Assembly (NCBI RefSeq): GCF_001189295.1
Contig: NZ_CP012159.1
Coordinates: forward strand, 5,534,525-5,598,524
DNA from: Chondromyces crocatus
Lineage (GTDB): Bacteria > Myxococcota_A > Polyangia > Polyangiales > Polyangiaceae
Direction of reading: 5' to 3'
Length of the DNA: 64,000 nt
Shown: one piece after another, positions 1-9,095 of the stretch
Position numbering within the stretch: position 1 is the first letter of the stretch
Layout of the letters: each line of letters begins with the position of its first letter
The notes under the pieces: model-generated
Database searches by the model: none
Told to the model about the DNA's origin: nothing
What the model saw: the letters and a program-made list of their open reading frames with translations, nothing else
Made by a program: the position numbers and the translations under genes

Positions 1-966
1 ATTCGCGCCGGTGCAGACCCCGTTCTGGCAGATATCGGTCTGCGTGCAGGCATTGCTGTCGTTGCACGCGGTGCCATTCGGCCGGTTCGGCGTCGAGCAC
101 ATCCCGTTCGCCGGATTGCAGGTGCCGACGTCGTGGCACGCATCGATGGCCGGGCAGGTCTTGAGCGCACCGGGCGTGCAGGTGCCGTTCACGCACCTGT
201 CGTTCTCGGTGCAGGCATTGCCGTCATTGCACTGGAGGTCGTTGTTGCTGCGGACGCAGACATTGTTGACGCACGTGTCGGTGGTGCACGGGTTGCCGTC
301 GTTGCATTCGGCGGCCGAGGTGCACCGGCCCGACGCCCAGACCCACGAGTCGCTGTAGATGGTGCTGCCCGAGAGTTCGTAAAACTCGTTGTTCCAGACA
401 TTGTCGTTGCCCCAGGCGACCATGGCGATCGGGACCCCGAGCGAGTCGATCCCCACGAACGACGACGGTGGATGGGAGTCCGGGATCCAGGTGACCTGAC
501 CGATCAGCGCCCCGTTGGTCCCCCACACCGCCAGGTATTGCTGCCCGTTCATCCCTGCGGTCAGGCCCACCTGGGTCACGGGCCTGTTGAACCTCGCCAC
601 GTGGGAATGCATGCCCACGTTGCCGACCTGCGTGCCTCCATTGGCCGGGTTCGGGAACATGCCGCCGGGGGGCGTGTACGCGGGGAGCGACGCCTGACCT
701 TGCGAGACGCAGCCCGGCAGGATGGTGCCGAACGAGCCGGCCTGCCAGATCAGCCCCTGGGCCGCGTAGACGTCCGCCGGCACGCTCCCCGAGGTCGGAC
801 CCTCGTCGAAGTTGCCCTTCCCGATGACGTCGACCATCTGGTCGATGTGGGTCAGCGCCTGGACGCTCCCCACGGCACTGACCGTACCTGCCCAGGCAGT
901 GCTGACCGTAGCGATCCCCGGCAGTGCCACCGCCGCCGCGAGGAGGCGCCGCGTCACTCTTCTCAT
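1..966 (-). CDS. Secreted Cys-rich protein, partial (C-terminal part outside window)
   Basis: The gene runs leftward off the window, so only about the first 322 residues are present. I read it directly from the minus strand, starting at the ATG at 966. The first ~26 residues form an Arg-rich start, a hydrophobic core and an AWA-type cleavage site, so export is likely. Residues ~30-220 match the N-terminal domain of the next two genes (motifs [17 protein letters not shown] and NDGNPCTTD at its end). Short cysteine modules of the type [18 protein letters not shown] follow. It is the third member, in transcription order, of a tandem paralogous array whose other genes lie at 1197-3374 and 3553-5721. 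By analogy the missing part should hold TSP3 repeats and a C-terminal sorting tail. No enzymatic motif is visible. The role is inferred to be cell-surface or matrix. Confidence 0.8.
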   Translation of the reverse strand, partial: MRRVTRRLLAAAVALPGIATVSTAWAGTVSAVGSVQALTHIDQMVDVIGKGNFDEGPTSGSVPADVYAAQGLIWQAGSFGTILPGCVSQGQASLPAYTPPGGMFPNPANGGTQVGNVGMHSHVARFNRPVTQVGLTAGMNGQQYLAVWGTNGALIGQVTWIPDSHPPSSFVGIDSLGVPIAMVAWGNDNVWNNEFYELSGSTIYSDSWVWASGRCTSAAECNDGNPCTTDTCVNNVCVRSNNDLQCNDGNACTENDRCVNGTCTPGALKTCPAIDACHDVGTCNPANGMCSTPNRPNGTACNDSNACTQTDICQNGVCTGAN

Positions 967-1196
967 CCTGCCAGGTTACCCCCTCCCGTGTCGCCCCTGG
1001 GGCTCCTTGTCGCCCTGCGCGCTGTGGGCGCCGTCACGGCCGCTTCGGCGCGACGCCCGCACGTGGCGGGGCCGACACCGTGCTGCGGTATCCAGGCTCA
1101 CGTGCCGTCGGGGAGACGCCGCCAGGACGTGGTACCGGGGATGCCGTCGAGCTCGTGCGGCCACCGCGCCTGGCTCATGCCGGCTCCTCGGCCAGA

Positions 1197-3374
1197 TCAC
1201 GACCGACGCTCCTGACGGCGCCTACCGTGCGCGACCAGCAGCGCCAGACCGCAGAGCAACCAGGGACTCGAGGGGTGCCCGCTGGTGGAGGGGCTGGCCG
1301 CGCAGGTGAAGCCGCCGCCGTGGAGGCTGGGCTCGGTGGGCGTTGCGCCGTTGCCCCCCTGGCCGTTGCCCGGAGTTCCCGCACCCGCGCCACTGCCCGC
1401 GCCGGAGCCGCTCGAAGGCGTGCCGCCGCCGTTCCCGTTGCCGCCGGCGCCCGTGGTGCTGCCGCCGCCCCCGCCCGAGCTGCTGCCCTCGACGAGGCAA
1501 CCACCCGCGATGCAGACCCCACCCGGACAAGGCGCGCCCTCGTTGGAGTAGGGGGCGCACTCGCCGGTGGTGGGATAGCAGGCCATCACTTGGCAGACGT
1601 TCTGGGACGGCGCGCAGACGACGGGCTGGGTGCCGACGCAGACGCCGCTCTGGCAGATGTCGACGGCGGTGCAGGCCTGCCCATCGTCGCAAGGCGAGCC
1701 ATCGGGGCGCGGCGGATCATTGCACGAGCAGGCGTCGCCGACGCCATCGCCGTTGACGTCCTCCTGCGAGGGATTGGGCGTGCGCGGACAGTTGTCGCTG
1801 GCGTTGGGGATCCCGTCGCCGTCGATGTCGTCGTCGCAAGCGTCACCGATGCCGTCGCCATCGAGATCGGCCTGGCTCGGGTTGTAGACGTCGGGGCAGT
1901 TGTCGACGGCGTCGGCGATGCCGTCGTGGTCGCGATCGGCGGTGGCGCAGGTACCATTCTGGCAAACACCCCCACTGCTGCAGGGCGAGCCGTTCGGCCG
2001 CAGGGGATGGTTGCACGCCCCGGAAGCAGGATCACACGCGCCTTGCTCGTGGCACTCGTCGGGCGGCGGGCATTGCACCGGGTTTCCCGAGGTGCAGGTG
2101 CCGGCGTTGCACTGGTCACCCTGGGTGCAGGCATTGCCGTCGTTGCAGGATGCGCCGTCGGGTTTCGGGATGGGCGTGCAGTCGCCGGTGGCGAGATCGC
2201 ACGCTCCCTGCTGATGGCAATCGTTGATGGGCGCGCACATCAGGGGGTTGTTGCCCGTGCAGATCCCTGCCTGACAGGTATCGGTCTCGGTGCAGGCATT
2301 GCCATCGGTGCAGGCGCTTCCATCAGGCGCCGGCGGTGAAGCGCAGGCACCCGTCGCCGGACTGCATGTGCCCTGGAGATGGCAGACCGCCGGGGGTGGA
2401 CAGACCACGGGATTCGAGCCGGTGCAGACTCCGTTCTGGCAAGTATCGGTCTGCGTGCAGGCATTGCTGTCGGTGCACGGGGTGCCATTCGGTCGATTCG
2501 GCGTGGAGCACATCCCGTTCGAGGGATTGCAGGTGCCGACGTCGTGACAGGCATCGATGGCCGGGCACGTCTTGGGCGCGCCGGGCACGCAAGCGCCATT
2601 CACGCACGCATCGTTCTCGGTGCAGGCATTGCCGTCGTTGCAGCTCAGGTTGTTGTTGCTGCGGACGCAGGTGTCATTGACGCACGTGTCGGTGGTGCAT
2701 GGATTGCCGTCGTCACACTCGGCGTTGGACGAGCACCGCCCCGAGGCCCAGATCCACGAGTCGCTCATGATCGTGGTTCCGCCGATGTCGTAGGCCTGCC
2801 CACCCCACAGGTTGTCGTTGCCGTAGGTGACCATGGCGATCGGCACCCCGAGCGAGTCGATCCCGATGAACGACGAGTCCCCGCTGGAGGCCCAGGTGAC
2901 CTGGCCGATCATCGTGCCGTCCGCGCGCCAGATGGTGAGGTACTGCGGCCCGGCCGAGCTGGCCGTGAGCCCGACCTGGGTGATCGTGACGCTGAAGCGG
3001 GCGATGTGCGAGAGGAGGGCGTGCTGACCGATCTGCGAACCCCCGCCACCCGGATTCGGGAAGTACTGCTTGAAGCCGTCGCTGTACGTCGGCGTTTGAC
3101 CAGCCCCGGGCGTGGTGCAGCCTGGCAGGATCTGGTTGAGCTGACCGGTCCGCCAGATCAGCCCCTGCGCCGCATAGACGTCATTCGGCACGTACCCCGA
3201 CGTCGGTCCCTCGTCGAAGTTGCCCCTCCCGACGATGCCGATCATCTGGTCGATGTGCGTCAGCGCCTGGACGTTCCCCATGGGGGTGACCGTCCCGGCC
3301 CAGGCAACGGTCGCCGTCGCGACCCCCGGTAGCGCCGTGACCGCCACGAGGATGCTTCGCGCCACGCTTATCAT
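1197..3374 (-). CDS. Secreted Cys-rich / thrombospondin type 3 repeat protein with C-terminal sorting tail
   Basis: 725 aa. Residues 1-27 are a signal peptide ending in AWA. Residues ~30-210 form a domain shared with both neighbours. About residues 215-480 are a run of small cysteine modules (CNDGNACT...C...GxC), eukaryote-like in look. About 480-560 hold calcium-binding TSP3 motifs ([29 protein letters not shown]). One more cysteine block follows, then a Gly/Ser linker (~640-690). The tail has a cysteine, a hydrophobic segment ([11 protein letters not shown]) and a final RRRQERR cluster, which is the layout of MYXO-CTERM surface-sorting tails. The protein is probably exported and surface-attached. 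It is the middle gene of a three-gene same-strand array with gaps of 178 and 230 bp. Its 3' half is nearly identical at DNA level to 3553-5721. The start is the ATG at 3374. Confidence 0.85.
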   Translation of the reverse strand: MISVARSILVAVTALPGVATATVAWAGTVTPMGNVQALTHIDQMIGIVGRGNFDEGPTSGYVPNDVYAAQGLIWRTGQLNQILPGCTTPGAGQTPTYSDGFKQYFPNPGGGGSQIGQHALLSHIARFSVTITQVGLTASSAGPQYLTIWRADGTMIGQVTWASSGDSSFIGIDSLGVPIAMVTYGNDNLWGGQAYDIGGTTIMSDSWIWASGRCSSNAECDDGNPCTTDTCVNDTCVRSNNNLSCNDGNACTENDACVNGACVPGAPKTCPAIDACHDVGTCNPSNGMCSTPNRPNGTPCTDSNACTQTDTCQNGVCTGSNPVVCPPPAVCHLQGTCSPATGACASPPAPDGSACTDGNACTETDTCQAGICTGNNPLMCAPINDCHQQGACDLATGDCTPIPKPDGASCNDGNACTQGDQCNAGTCTSGNPVQCPPPDECHEQGACDPASGACNHPLRPNGSPCSSGGVCQNGTCATADRDHDGIADAVDNCPDVYNPSQADLDGDGIGDACDDDIDGDGIPNASDNCPRTPNPSQEDVNGDGVGDACSCNDPPRPDGSPCDDGQACTAVDICQSGVCVGTQPVVCAPSQNVCQVMACYPTTGECAPYSNEGAPCPGGVCIAGGCLVEGSSSGGGGGSTTGAGGNGNGGGTPSSGSGAGSGAGAGTPGNGQGGNGATPTEPSLHGGGFTCAASPSTSGHPSSPWLLCGLALLVAHGRRRQERRS

Positions 3375-3430
3375 GACGCCAGCGTACTGCGTCTCGGGTC
3401 ACGTCAGGAGAGCCTTGGAGGAACGAACTC

Positions 3431-3533
3431 GGGAAGGAGGCGTGAACCGGAGGAAGCGGAGAAGAAGGCGTGAGCCCGGGAAGGAGGCATGAAGCGGGGA
3501 AGGAGGCGTGCGCCAGGGAAGGAGGCGTGAGCC
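3431..3533. repeat. Five imperfect ~18-bp repeats, consensus GGGAAGGAGGCGTGAGCC
   Basis: Copies begin at 3431, 3459, 3478, 3497 and 3516. The last four are spaced exactly 19 bp and the first lies 28 bp before the second. They fill the gap between two paralogous Cys-rich genes. The GCGTGAGCC core recurs in the 28-bp repeat at 34076-34171. Each copy contains a purine-rich GGAAGGAGG stretch that looks like a ribosome-binding site but has no ORF behind it. Confidence 0.8.
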
Positions 3534-3552
3534 AGCACGCCGCAGGATCGGA

Positions 3553-5721
3553 TCACCCCCTGCGGCGCCTGCGGAAGGCGAGCAAGAGCGGCAGACCGGC
3601 GAGGAGCCAGAGCGCGCTGGTGGCACGGGCGCTGTCGGTACGTGGGAAGGCGCAGGAGAAGCCGCCGCCGTGGAGGCTGGGCTCGGTGGGCGTTGCGCCA
3701 TTGCCCCCCTGGCCGCTGCCTGGAGTGCCCGCGCCAGCGCCATTGCCCGCCCCGGAGCCACCCGAAGGCGCGCCGCCCCCGTTGCCGCTGCCGCCGACGC
3801 CCGTGGTGCTGCCGCCTCCTTCGCCCGAGCTGCTGCTCTCGACGAGACAGCCACCGGCGATGCAGACGCCGCCAGGACAAGGGGCGCCCTCGTTGGAGTA
3901 GGGGGCGCACTCGCCGGTGGTGGGGTAGCAGGCCATCACCTGGCAGACGTTCTGGGACGGTGCACAGACGACGGGCTGGGTGCCGATACAGACGCCGCTC
4001 TGACAGATGTCGACGGCGGTGCAGGCTTGCCCATCGTCGCAAGACGAGCCATCGGGGCGCGGCGGATCGTTGCAAGAGCAGGCGTCGCCGACGCCATCGC
4101 CATTGATGTCCTCCTGCGAAGGATTGGGCGTGCGCGGACAGTTGTCGCTGGCATTGGGCACCCCATCGCCGTCGATGTCGTCGTCGCAGGCGTCACCGAT
4201 GCCGTCGCCATCGAGATCGGCCTGGCTCGGGTTGTAGACGTCGGGGCAGTTGTCGACGGCGTCGGCGATGCCGTCGCGGTCGCGATCGGCGATCGCGCAA
4301 GAGCCATTCTGGCAAACGCCGCCATTGCCGCAGGGCGATCCATTGGGCCGCACGGGGTGGTTGCATGCGCCGGTGGTGGGATTGCACGCGCCCTGCTCGT
4401 GGCAATCGTCGGGCGGCGGGCATTGCACAGGAGTCCCCGGGACGCAGGTGCCGGCATTGCATCTGTCGGTCTGGGTGCAGGCATTGCCGTCGTTGCAGGA
4501 CGCGCCATCGGGTTTCGGGACCGGCGAGCAGTCACCGGTGGCGAGATTGCACACCCCCTGCTCGTGGCAATCGTTGATGGGCGCGCACATCTGCGGGCTG
4601 TTGCCCGAGCAGGTCCCGGCCTGGCAGGTGTCGGTCTCGGTGCAGAGATTGTCGTCGGTGCAGGCACTACCATCGGGCGCGGGCGGTGAGACGCAGGTGC
4701 CCGTGGCGGGGTTGCATGTGCCCTGGAGGTGGCAAACTGGCGGAGCCGGGCAGACCACGGGATTCGTCCCGGTGCAGACTCCGCTCTGGCACGTGTCGGA
4801 TTGCGTACAGGCATTGCCGTCGTTGCACGCCGTCCCGTTCGGTCGACTCGGCGTGGAGCACATCCCGTTCGCGGGGTTGCAGGTCCCGGCGTCGTGACAG
4901 GCGTCGATGGCAGGGCAGGCCTTGGGGGCGCCGGGCGTGCAGGCGCCGTTCACGCAGGTGTCGTTCTCGGTGCAGGCGTTGCCGTCGTTGCACGCCAGGT
5001 TGTTGTTGCTCCGGACGCAGGTGTTGTTGACGCACGAGTCGGTGGTGCAGGGGTTGCCGTCGTCGCACTGCGCGCCGGTCGTGCACCTGCCCGTCGCCCA
5101 GAGCCACGTGTCGCTGTACGTGGCGCTTCCGCCGTATTCGTAGACCGCCCCCGCCCACAGGTCGTCGTTGCCGAACGTGACCATCCCGATCGGCTCCCCC
5201 AGGGTATCGATGCCGATGAACGACGCGTTTCCCGCCGGCGTCCAGGTCACCTGGCCGAGCATCGTCCCGTTGGTCCCCCAGGCGGTGAGGTACTGCCTTC
5301 CATTCACGCTCGCGGTCAGGCCGACCTGCGTCACATTCTGAAGGAAGGTCGCGGTCATGGTGTAGTAGGCGTACTGGCCCACGTGGGAGCCGCCCCCCAG
5401 GGGCGAGGGGAAATTGCCGGCGCTGGGGCTGTAGGACGGGAAGTTGCCGGTCCCCGGGGTGGTGCAGCCGGGCAGGATCACGGAGAGTTCTCCGCTCCGC
5501 CACAGCAGTCCTTGCGCGGCGTAGATGTCGTTGGGCACCTGGCCCGACGTGGGTCCCTCGTCGAAGTCACCGCGTCCGATGACATCGATCATCTGGCTGA
5601 CGTGCGTCAGGGCCTGGACGTTGCCGACGGCTGTGATCGACTGGGCCCACGCCGACCCCGCAATGCCCAGGACCGGCAGAGCCACCGCCGCCAGGGTGAG
5701 GCCCCGCAACACGATTCCCAT
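3553..5721 (-). CDS. Secreted Cys-rich / thrombospondin type 3 repeat protein with C-terminal sorting tail
   Basis: 722 aa from the ATG at 5721; an in-frame TTG one codon upstream (5724) is possible but less likely. It is the first gene of the tandem paralogous array. The signal peptide ends at SAWAQ. The shared N-terminal domain (~30-215) contains [10 protein letters not shown] and [12 protein letters not shown]. Repeated cysteine modules, TSP3 motifs ([29 protein letters not shown]), a Gly/Ser-rich linker and a C-terminal SCAF...[17 protein letters not shown] tail follow. That tail has the Cys, hydrophobic segment and Arg-cluster order of MYXO-CTERM proteins. TSP3 motifs of this kind bind calcium in known families. 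Function is unproven; extracellular matrix or cell-surface adhesion is inferred. The last ~300 residues differ very little from the neighbour's, which suggests recent duplication or gene conversion. Confidence 0.85.
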   Translation of the reverse strand: MGIVLRGLTLAAVALPVLGIAGSAWAQSITAVGNVQALTHVSQMIDVIGRGDFDEGPTSGQVPNDIYAAQGLLWRSGELSVILPGCTTPGTGNFPSYSPSAGNFPSPLGGGSHVGQYAYYTMTATFLQNVTQVGLTASVNGRQYLTAWGTNGTMLGQVTWTPAGNASFIGIDTLGEPIGMVTFGNDDLWAGAVYEYGGSATYSDTWLWATGRCTTGAQCDDGNPCTTDSCVNNTCVRSNNNLACNDGNACTENDTCVNGACTPGAPKACPAIDACHDAGTCNPANGMCSTPSRPNGTACNDGNACTQSDTCQSGVCTGTNPVVCPAPPVCHLQGTCNPATGTCVSPPAPDGSACTDDNLCTETDTCQAGTCSGNSPQMCAPINDCHEQGVCNLATGDCSPVPKPDGASCNDGNACTQTDRCNAGTCVPGTPVQCPPPDDCHEQGACNPTTGACNHPVRPNGSPCGNGGVCQNGSCAIADRDRDGIADAVDNCPDVYNPSQADLDGDGIGDACDDDIDGDGVPNASDNCPRTPNPSQEDINGDGVGDACSCNDPPRPDGSSCDDGQACTAVDICQSGVCIGTQPVVCAPSQNVCQVMACYPTTGECAPYSNEGAPCPGGVCIAGGCLVESSSSGEGGGSTTGVGGSGNGGGAPSGGSGAGNGAGAGTPGSGQGGNGATPTEPSLHGGGFSCAFPRTDSARATSALWLLAGLPLLLAFRRRRRG

Positions 5722-5866
5722 CAAGCCAGGCTACTCCGATTCGTGCTGCGTGGGGGCACTCACCTTGCAAGGACGTCCCTCCATGAAGCCGTGGGAAGGA
5801 CTACCAGGTAGCGGGATGCGCTCTCGGATGCACGAACCTGGGTCATGCGAAGTAGGATGGGGGTTC

Positions 5867-7732
5867 ATGTCCATGGAGAGTGGGAAGGGCAGGGGGGTGG
5901 AGACCTGCACCGAGAGGCTACCTGGGGAGCCCGAACTGCCGAGCCCGCCGGAGATGGTTCTCTGGCTGATGGTGCATTACAGCGACGGTGTGGAGCCGGC
6001 GCGGCTCGTGGCGGGGCAGCCGCTGGTCGTGGGCCGTACCGACCCGTCGGACCTGCGCATCCCGGACCGAACCCTTTCGCGCACGCACGCGCGGTTCACC
6101 CTGTCGGAGGGCCGGATCGTCGTCGAAGACCTCCGATCGACGAACGGCAGCTTCGTCGCTGGCAAGCGGATCGAGCGGGCCGAGATCGAGATCGGCGGCG
6201 AGATCATGCTGGGCATGGTCACCGTGCGTGTCAGCGCCTTCGGCACCATCAAGGATGTCTCGGTGGAGGCCGAAGGGCAGTTCCGGCGAAGGCTCGAAGA
6301 CGAGGCCGCGCGCGCGCACCTCTTCCGCCGCCCCTTCGCCGTCCTGGCAGTGCGGATCCCGGGCGGCGGCACCGAGCGCACCACCGTCGGCGGCTGGACA
6401 CACGGCCTGACGACGAAGCTGCGCCTCGTCGACAAGCTGAGCCTGTACACCCCGGACACCGCCCTGGTCTTGCTCCCCGAGATGGAGCGCGAGGCTGCCT
6501 TAACCGCGGCCAGAGGACTCGCGACCCTCCGCGCCGAGGGCCACGCGCCCTTCCACGTGGGCGTCGCCGTTTACCCCGAGGCGGCGACGACGGTGGACGC
6601 CTTGATCGAGCTGGCGCGGGACGCTGCGGCGCGTGCGACCCCTCAGAATCCTGTGGCGTCCGCCTCCACGGCCGCCTGGACCGAGGGCCCGGCCTCCGAT
6701 CCGGGCGACGACATGATCGTGGGCAAGGCACTTCGGGAGCTGCACGACACCGCCGAGCGCATCGCCGCTTCGGAGCTGAGCGTGATCCTTCACGGCGAGA
6801 CCGGGACGGGCAAGGAGGTGCTCGCCCATTTCATCCACGAGCGCAGCGCACGGCGGAGCAAGCCGATGGTCTGCGTCAACTGCGGTGCCGTTCCGGCCAC
6901 GCTGCTGGAGAGCACCCTGTTCGGCTACGAGAAGGGCGCGTTCACCGGCGCGAACCAGCCGCAGACCGGCATGTTCGAAGCGGCTCACGGCGGCACCCTC
7001 TTCCTCGACGAGATCGGCGAGCTGTCCCTCGCCGCACAGGCTGCCCTCCTGCGCGTCCTCGAGAGCGGCAAGCTGACCCGCGTCGGCTCGACGAAGGAGA
7101 AGGACGTCGACGTCCGCGTCATCGCGGCCACGCACTGCGACCTGGAGGAGATGGTCGCGGAGAAGACGTTCCGTCAGGACCTCTATTTCCGGCTGAACAC
7201 CATGGTCCTCCAGCTCCCCCCCTTGCGAGAGCGGGTCGACGAGATCGACAAGTTCGTCGACCGCTTCCGGCTGAGGGCGAACAAGATCAACAAGCGCCAC
7301 GTGAAGGGCATTTCTCGGGACGCCGCCGCGCTGCTGCGCGCCTACACCTGGCCAGGGAACGTGCGCGAGCTGCGCAACGTCGTGGACCGGGCCGTGGTCC
7401 TGGCCCGCGGGGAGCTCATCCAGCCCGAGGATCTCCCCTCCCGCTTGCGCGAGGCGAACCCAGCCCCCTCCCTCCAGCCCGACCCCGCGCTGGAGACGCC
7501 AGCCCAGGACAGCGCATCGTTGCCCGAGAAGGCGGCGCCCAGTTCCGCCGTGGTGCTGCGGCAACCTTCCGTCCCTTCAGCCAAGATCAAGGCGCAGGTC
7601 TCCGAGTTCGAAGCGAAGAAGCTGCGAGAGACCCTGGCCGAGGTGGGAGGCAGCCGCGCCAAGGCCGCCGAGAAGCTCGGGATGCCGCTCCGCACCCTGT
7701 CCCGCAAAGTGAAGAAGTACGGTCTCGTGTAG
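5867..7732 (+). CDS. Sigma-54-dependent transcriptional activator with FHA domain
   Basis: 621 aa from the ATG at 5867; a second in-frame ATG lies at 5873. The frame stays open upstream to 5525, but the FHA domain begins just after this start. An N-terminal FHA domain (~35-120; GRTDPSDLRIPD, LSRTHA, STNGSF) should read phosphothreonine signals. A middle region (~130-280) looks like a degenerate nucleotide-cyclase (GGDEF-like) fold without the catalytic motif; this is tentative. The AAA+ sigma-54 domain has Walker A GETGTGKE (~310-317), the sigma-54 contact loop GAFTGA (~357-362) and Walker B TLFLDEIGE. A Fis-type helix-turn-helix ends the protein (GSRAKAAEKLG...LSRKVKKYG). There is no response-regulator receiver domain, so control is likely by Ser/Thr kinases. 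A kinase gene lies at 9096-12758, though a direct link is only inferred. Confidence 0.93.
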   Translation: MSMESGKGRGVETCTERLPGEPELPSPPEMVLWLMVHYSDGVEPARLVAGQPLVVGRTDPSDLRIPDRTLSRTHARFTLSEGRIVVEDLRSTNGSFVAGKRIERAEIEIGGEIMLGMVTVRVSAFGTIKDVSVEAEGQFRRRLEDEAARAHLFRRPFAVLAVRIPGGGTERTTVGGWTHGLTTKLRLVDKLSLYTPDTALVLLPEMEREAALTAARGLATLRAEGHAPFHVGVAVYPEAATTVDALIELARDAAARATPQNPVASASTAAWTEGPASDPGDDMIVGKALRELHDTAERIAASELSVILHGETGTGKEVLAHFIHERSARRSKPMVCVNCGAVPATLLESTLFGYEKGAFTGANQPQTGMFEAAHGGTLFLDEIGELSLAAQAALLRVLESGKLTRVGSTKEKDVDVRVIAATHCDLEEMVAEKTFRQDLYFRLNTMVLQLPPLRERVDEIDKFVDRFRLRANKINKRHVKGISRDAAALLRAYTWPGNVRELRNVVDRAVVLARGELIQPEDLPSRLREANPAPSLQPDPALETPAQDSASLPEKAAPSSAVVLRQPSVPSAKIKAQVSEFEAKKLRETLAEVGGSRAKAAEKLGMPLRTLSRKVKKYGLV

Positions 7733-7850
7733 CGCGCCCACGGGCCACGAGCTTTCGTGCTTCAGCGTCCGCGAGGGAGCCGGACGCCGAAACCCCGACA
7801 GATCCCGCGGGATCATCCCCCCGGTCGCGCGTTCTGGACCTCGGCGCGAC

Positions 7851-8018
7851 GTGATCGAGCCAGCTGCACGGCGGCGGGGACCTCAGCGCAACCTGATCGA
7901 GCCAGCTGCACGGCGGCGGGGACCTCAGCGCAACCTGATCGAGCCAGCGGCACGGCGGCGGGGACCCCAGCGCAGCGTGATCGAGCCAGCGGCACGGCGG
8001 CGGGGACCCCAGCGCAGC
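7851..8018. repeat. Four tandem copies of a 42-bp repeat
   Basis: Units start at 7851, 7893, 7935 and 7977 and differ at only a few positions. Copies 1-2 carry GCCAGCTGCACGG and copies 3-4 GCCAGCGGCACGG. A partial unit precedes the first (from about 7837). The array sits between the 3' ends of the convergent activator and Gly-rich lipoprotein genes and ends 1 bp before the latter's stop codon. Because 42 is a multiple of 3, several frames stay open through it, but none has gene support. Confidence 0.93.
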
Positions 8019-8019
8019 G

Positions 8020-8586
8020 TCAGTTGCCGCCGCCCGCGCCGCCGACGCCGCTGCTTCCGCCCGCGCCGCCGACGCCGCTGCTTCCGCCCGCGCCGCCGAC
8101 GCCGCTGCTTCCGCCCGCGCCTCCTTGACCACCGGAGCCGCCCGAGCCGCCAACACCCTGGCTTCCTCCCGAGCCACCCGAGCCACCGACGCCGGCTCCG
8201 CCGCCCTGTCCGCCGGAGCCGCCCTCTCCACCGGCGCCCTGTCCGCCGGAGCCGCCCATGCCGCCTTGGCCGCCGGTACCGCCCTGCCCGCCGGAGCCGC
8301 CCATGCCACCTTGGCCGCCTGTGCCGCCCTGTCCGCCCTGTCCGCCGGAGCCGCCCTGACCGCCAGCGCCGCCTGCGGCACCCTGTCCACCTGCGCCGCC
8401 TCCTCCGCCCGTGTTCGAGGGCGTTCCACCGGAGCCGCCGTCACCCGTTCCGCCGGCGGAGCCGCTCGTGTCCGTGATCAGGCTCCGATCCGCGGTCGCA
8501 ATCAGCTCGCAGCCGCTCGCGCAAGAGAGGGCGAGGGTCCCGAGGAGGGCACCGGCCCACCTGCTGGTTCGTCGTTGGCCATTCAT
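8020..8586 (-). CDS. Gly-rich repeat lipoprotein
   Basis: 188 aa from the ATG at 8586; an in-frame GTG at 8601 would add five residues. An Arg-rich start and hydrophobic core lead to a lipobox-like cysteine (ASGC, Cys26, or alternatively Cys22), so an exported lipoprotein is likely. After a short linker the protein is almost wholly low-complexity Gly/Ser (GGxGGxGGS). It ends in three near-identical 9-residue units (GGAGGSSGV) encoded by 27-bp DNA repeats. Such Gly-rich lipoproteins are common in large myxobacterial genomes and may be structural spacers or remnants of a surface protein. No catalytic domain is seen. It is divergent from the kinase gene at 9096, and the TGGCCA palindromes lie between them, two of them at its own start (8576, 8589). 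Confidence 0.7.
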   Translation of the reverse strand: MNGQRRTSRWAGALLGTLALSCASGCELIATADRSLITDTSGSAGGTGDGGSGGTPSNTGGGGGAGGQGAAGGAGGQGGSGGQGGQGGTGGQGGMGGSGGQGGTGGQGGMGGSGGQGAGGEGGSGGQGGGAGVGGSGGSGGSQGVGGSGGSGGQGGAGGSSGVGGAGGSSGVGGAGGSSGVGGAGGGN

Positions 8587-8746
8587 GGTGGCCACACCCA
8601 CAACATGCCAGGTCCGGCGTCAACCTCCTCCGAATCCGACCTCACTGAAGGCCCCCCGGCAGGACCTCCCTGCTGGCCACGGATGGCCAGTCTCTGGCCA
8701 GCAGCCTGGCCAGGCTTGGCCAGCCAGCATCGTCGTGATCTGGCCA
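8576..8746. promoter_or_regulatory. Phased array of TGGCCA palindromes, likely operator
   Basis: TGGCCA occurs at 8576, 8589, 8674, 8684, 8695, 8707, 8717 and 8741. The six distal copies are 10, 11, 12, 10 and 24 bp apart, that is, on about one face of the helix. They lie between the divergent Gly-rich lipoprotein and kinase genes, and the first two straddle the lipoprotein start. Binding of a regulator is inferred; the repeats themselves are plain in the sequence. The rest of the gap, 8747-9095, shows no clear promoter or terminator. Confidence 0.55.
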
Positions 8747-9095
8747 TCGATGGCAGCGCACGGCCATCCAGGGATTTCTGGCGATGGCACGAAGCCTGCT
8801 CCAGCGGATCATCGACGTGAACACACGGACCTGCGCCACAACGATGCTCCGCGCCACGCCGCCAGACCGGCTGCATCGCGCACCGCCACCGCACGGAGCG
8901 CCATCCTCATCGGGGGCGAGCACGGTGGCGTCGAACGGCGTGCCGGCCGCACCGGGAGCGAGCGCGGGGGCACCGTGGGAAGCGCTTACTCCGCAGCGGG
9001 GCACCTTCTCGCTGCAGCCGGGAGCGCCCTCGCCTTGCCGGCGTGAACCTCTGGGCGAAGGGGTGCGTCCGGGTGGGGTAGCATCGCGCCCGGTG

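Noticed and set aside
924-2339. A 471-aa plus-strand ORF over the Cys-rich array
   Set aside because: It is antisense to genes with signal peptides and ordered Cys/TSP3 motifs; its Ala/Val/Asp-rich text is a frame shadow of the repeats.
8784-9095. Extended N-terminus of the kinase
   Set aside because: The frame is open but the extension is low-complexity Ala/Pro/Arg, and a good start with an upstream purine-rich site exists at 9096. It remains possible.
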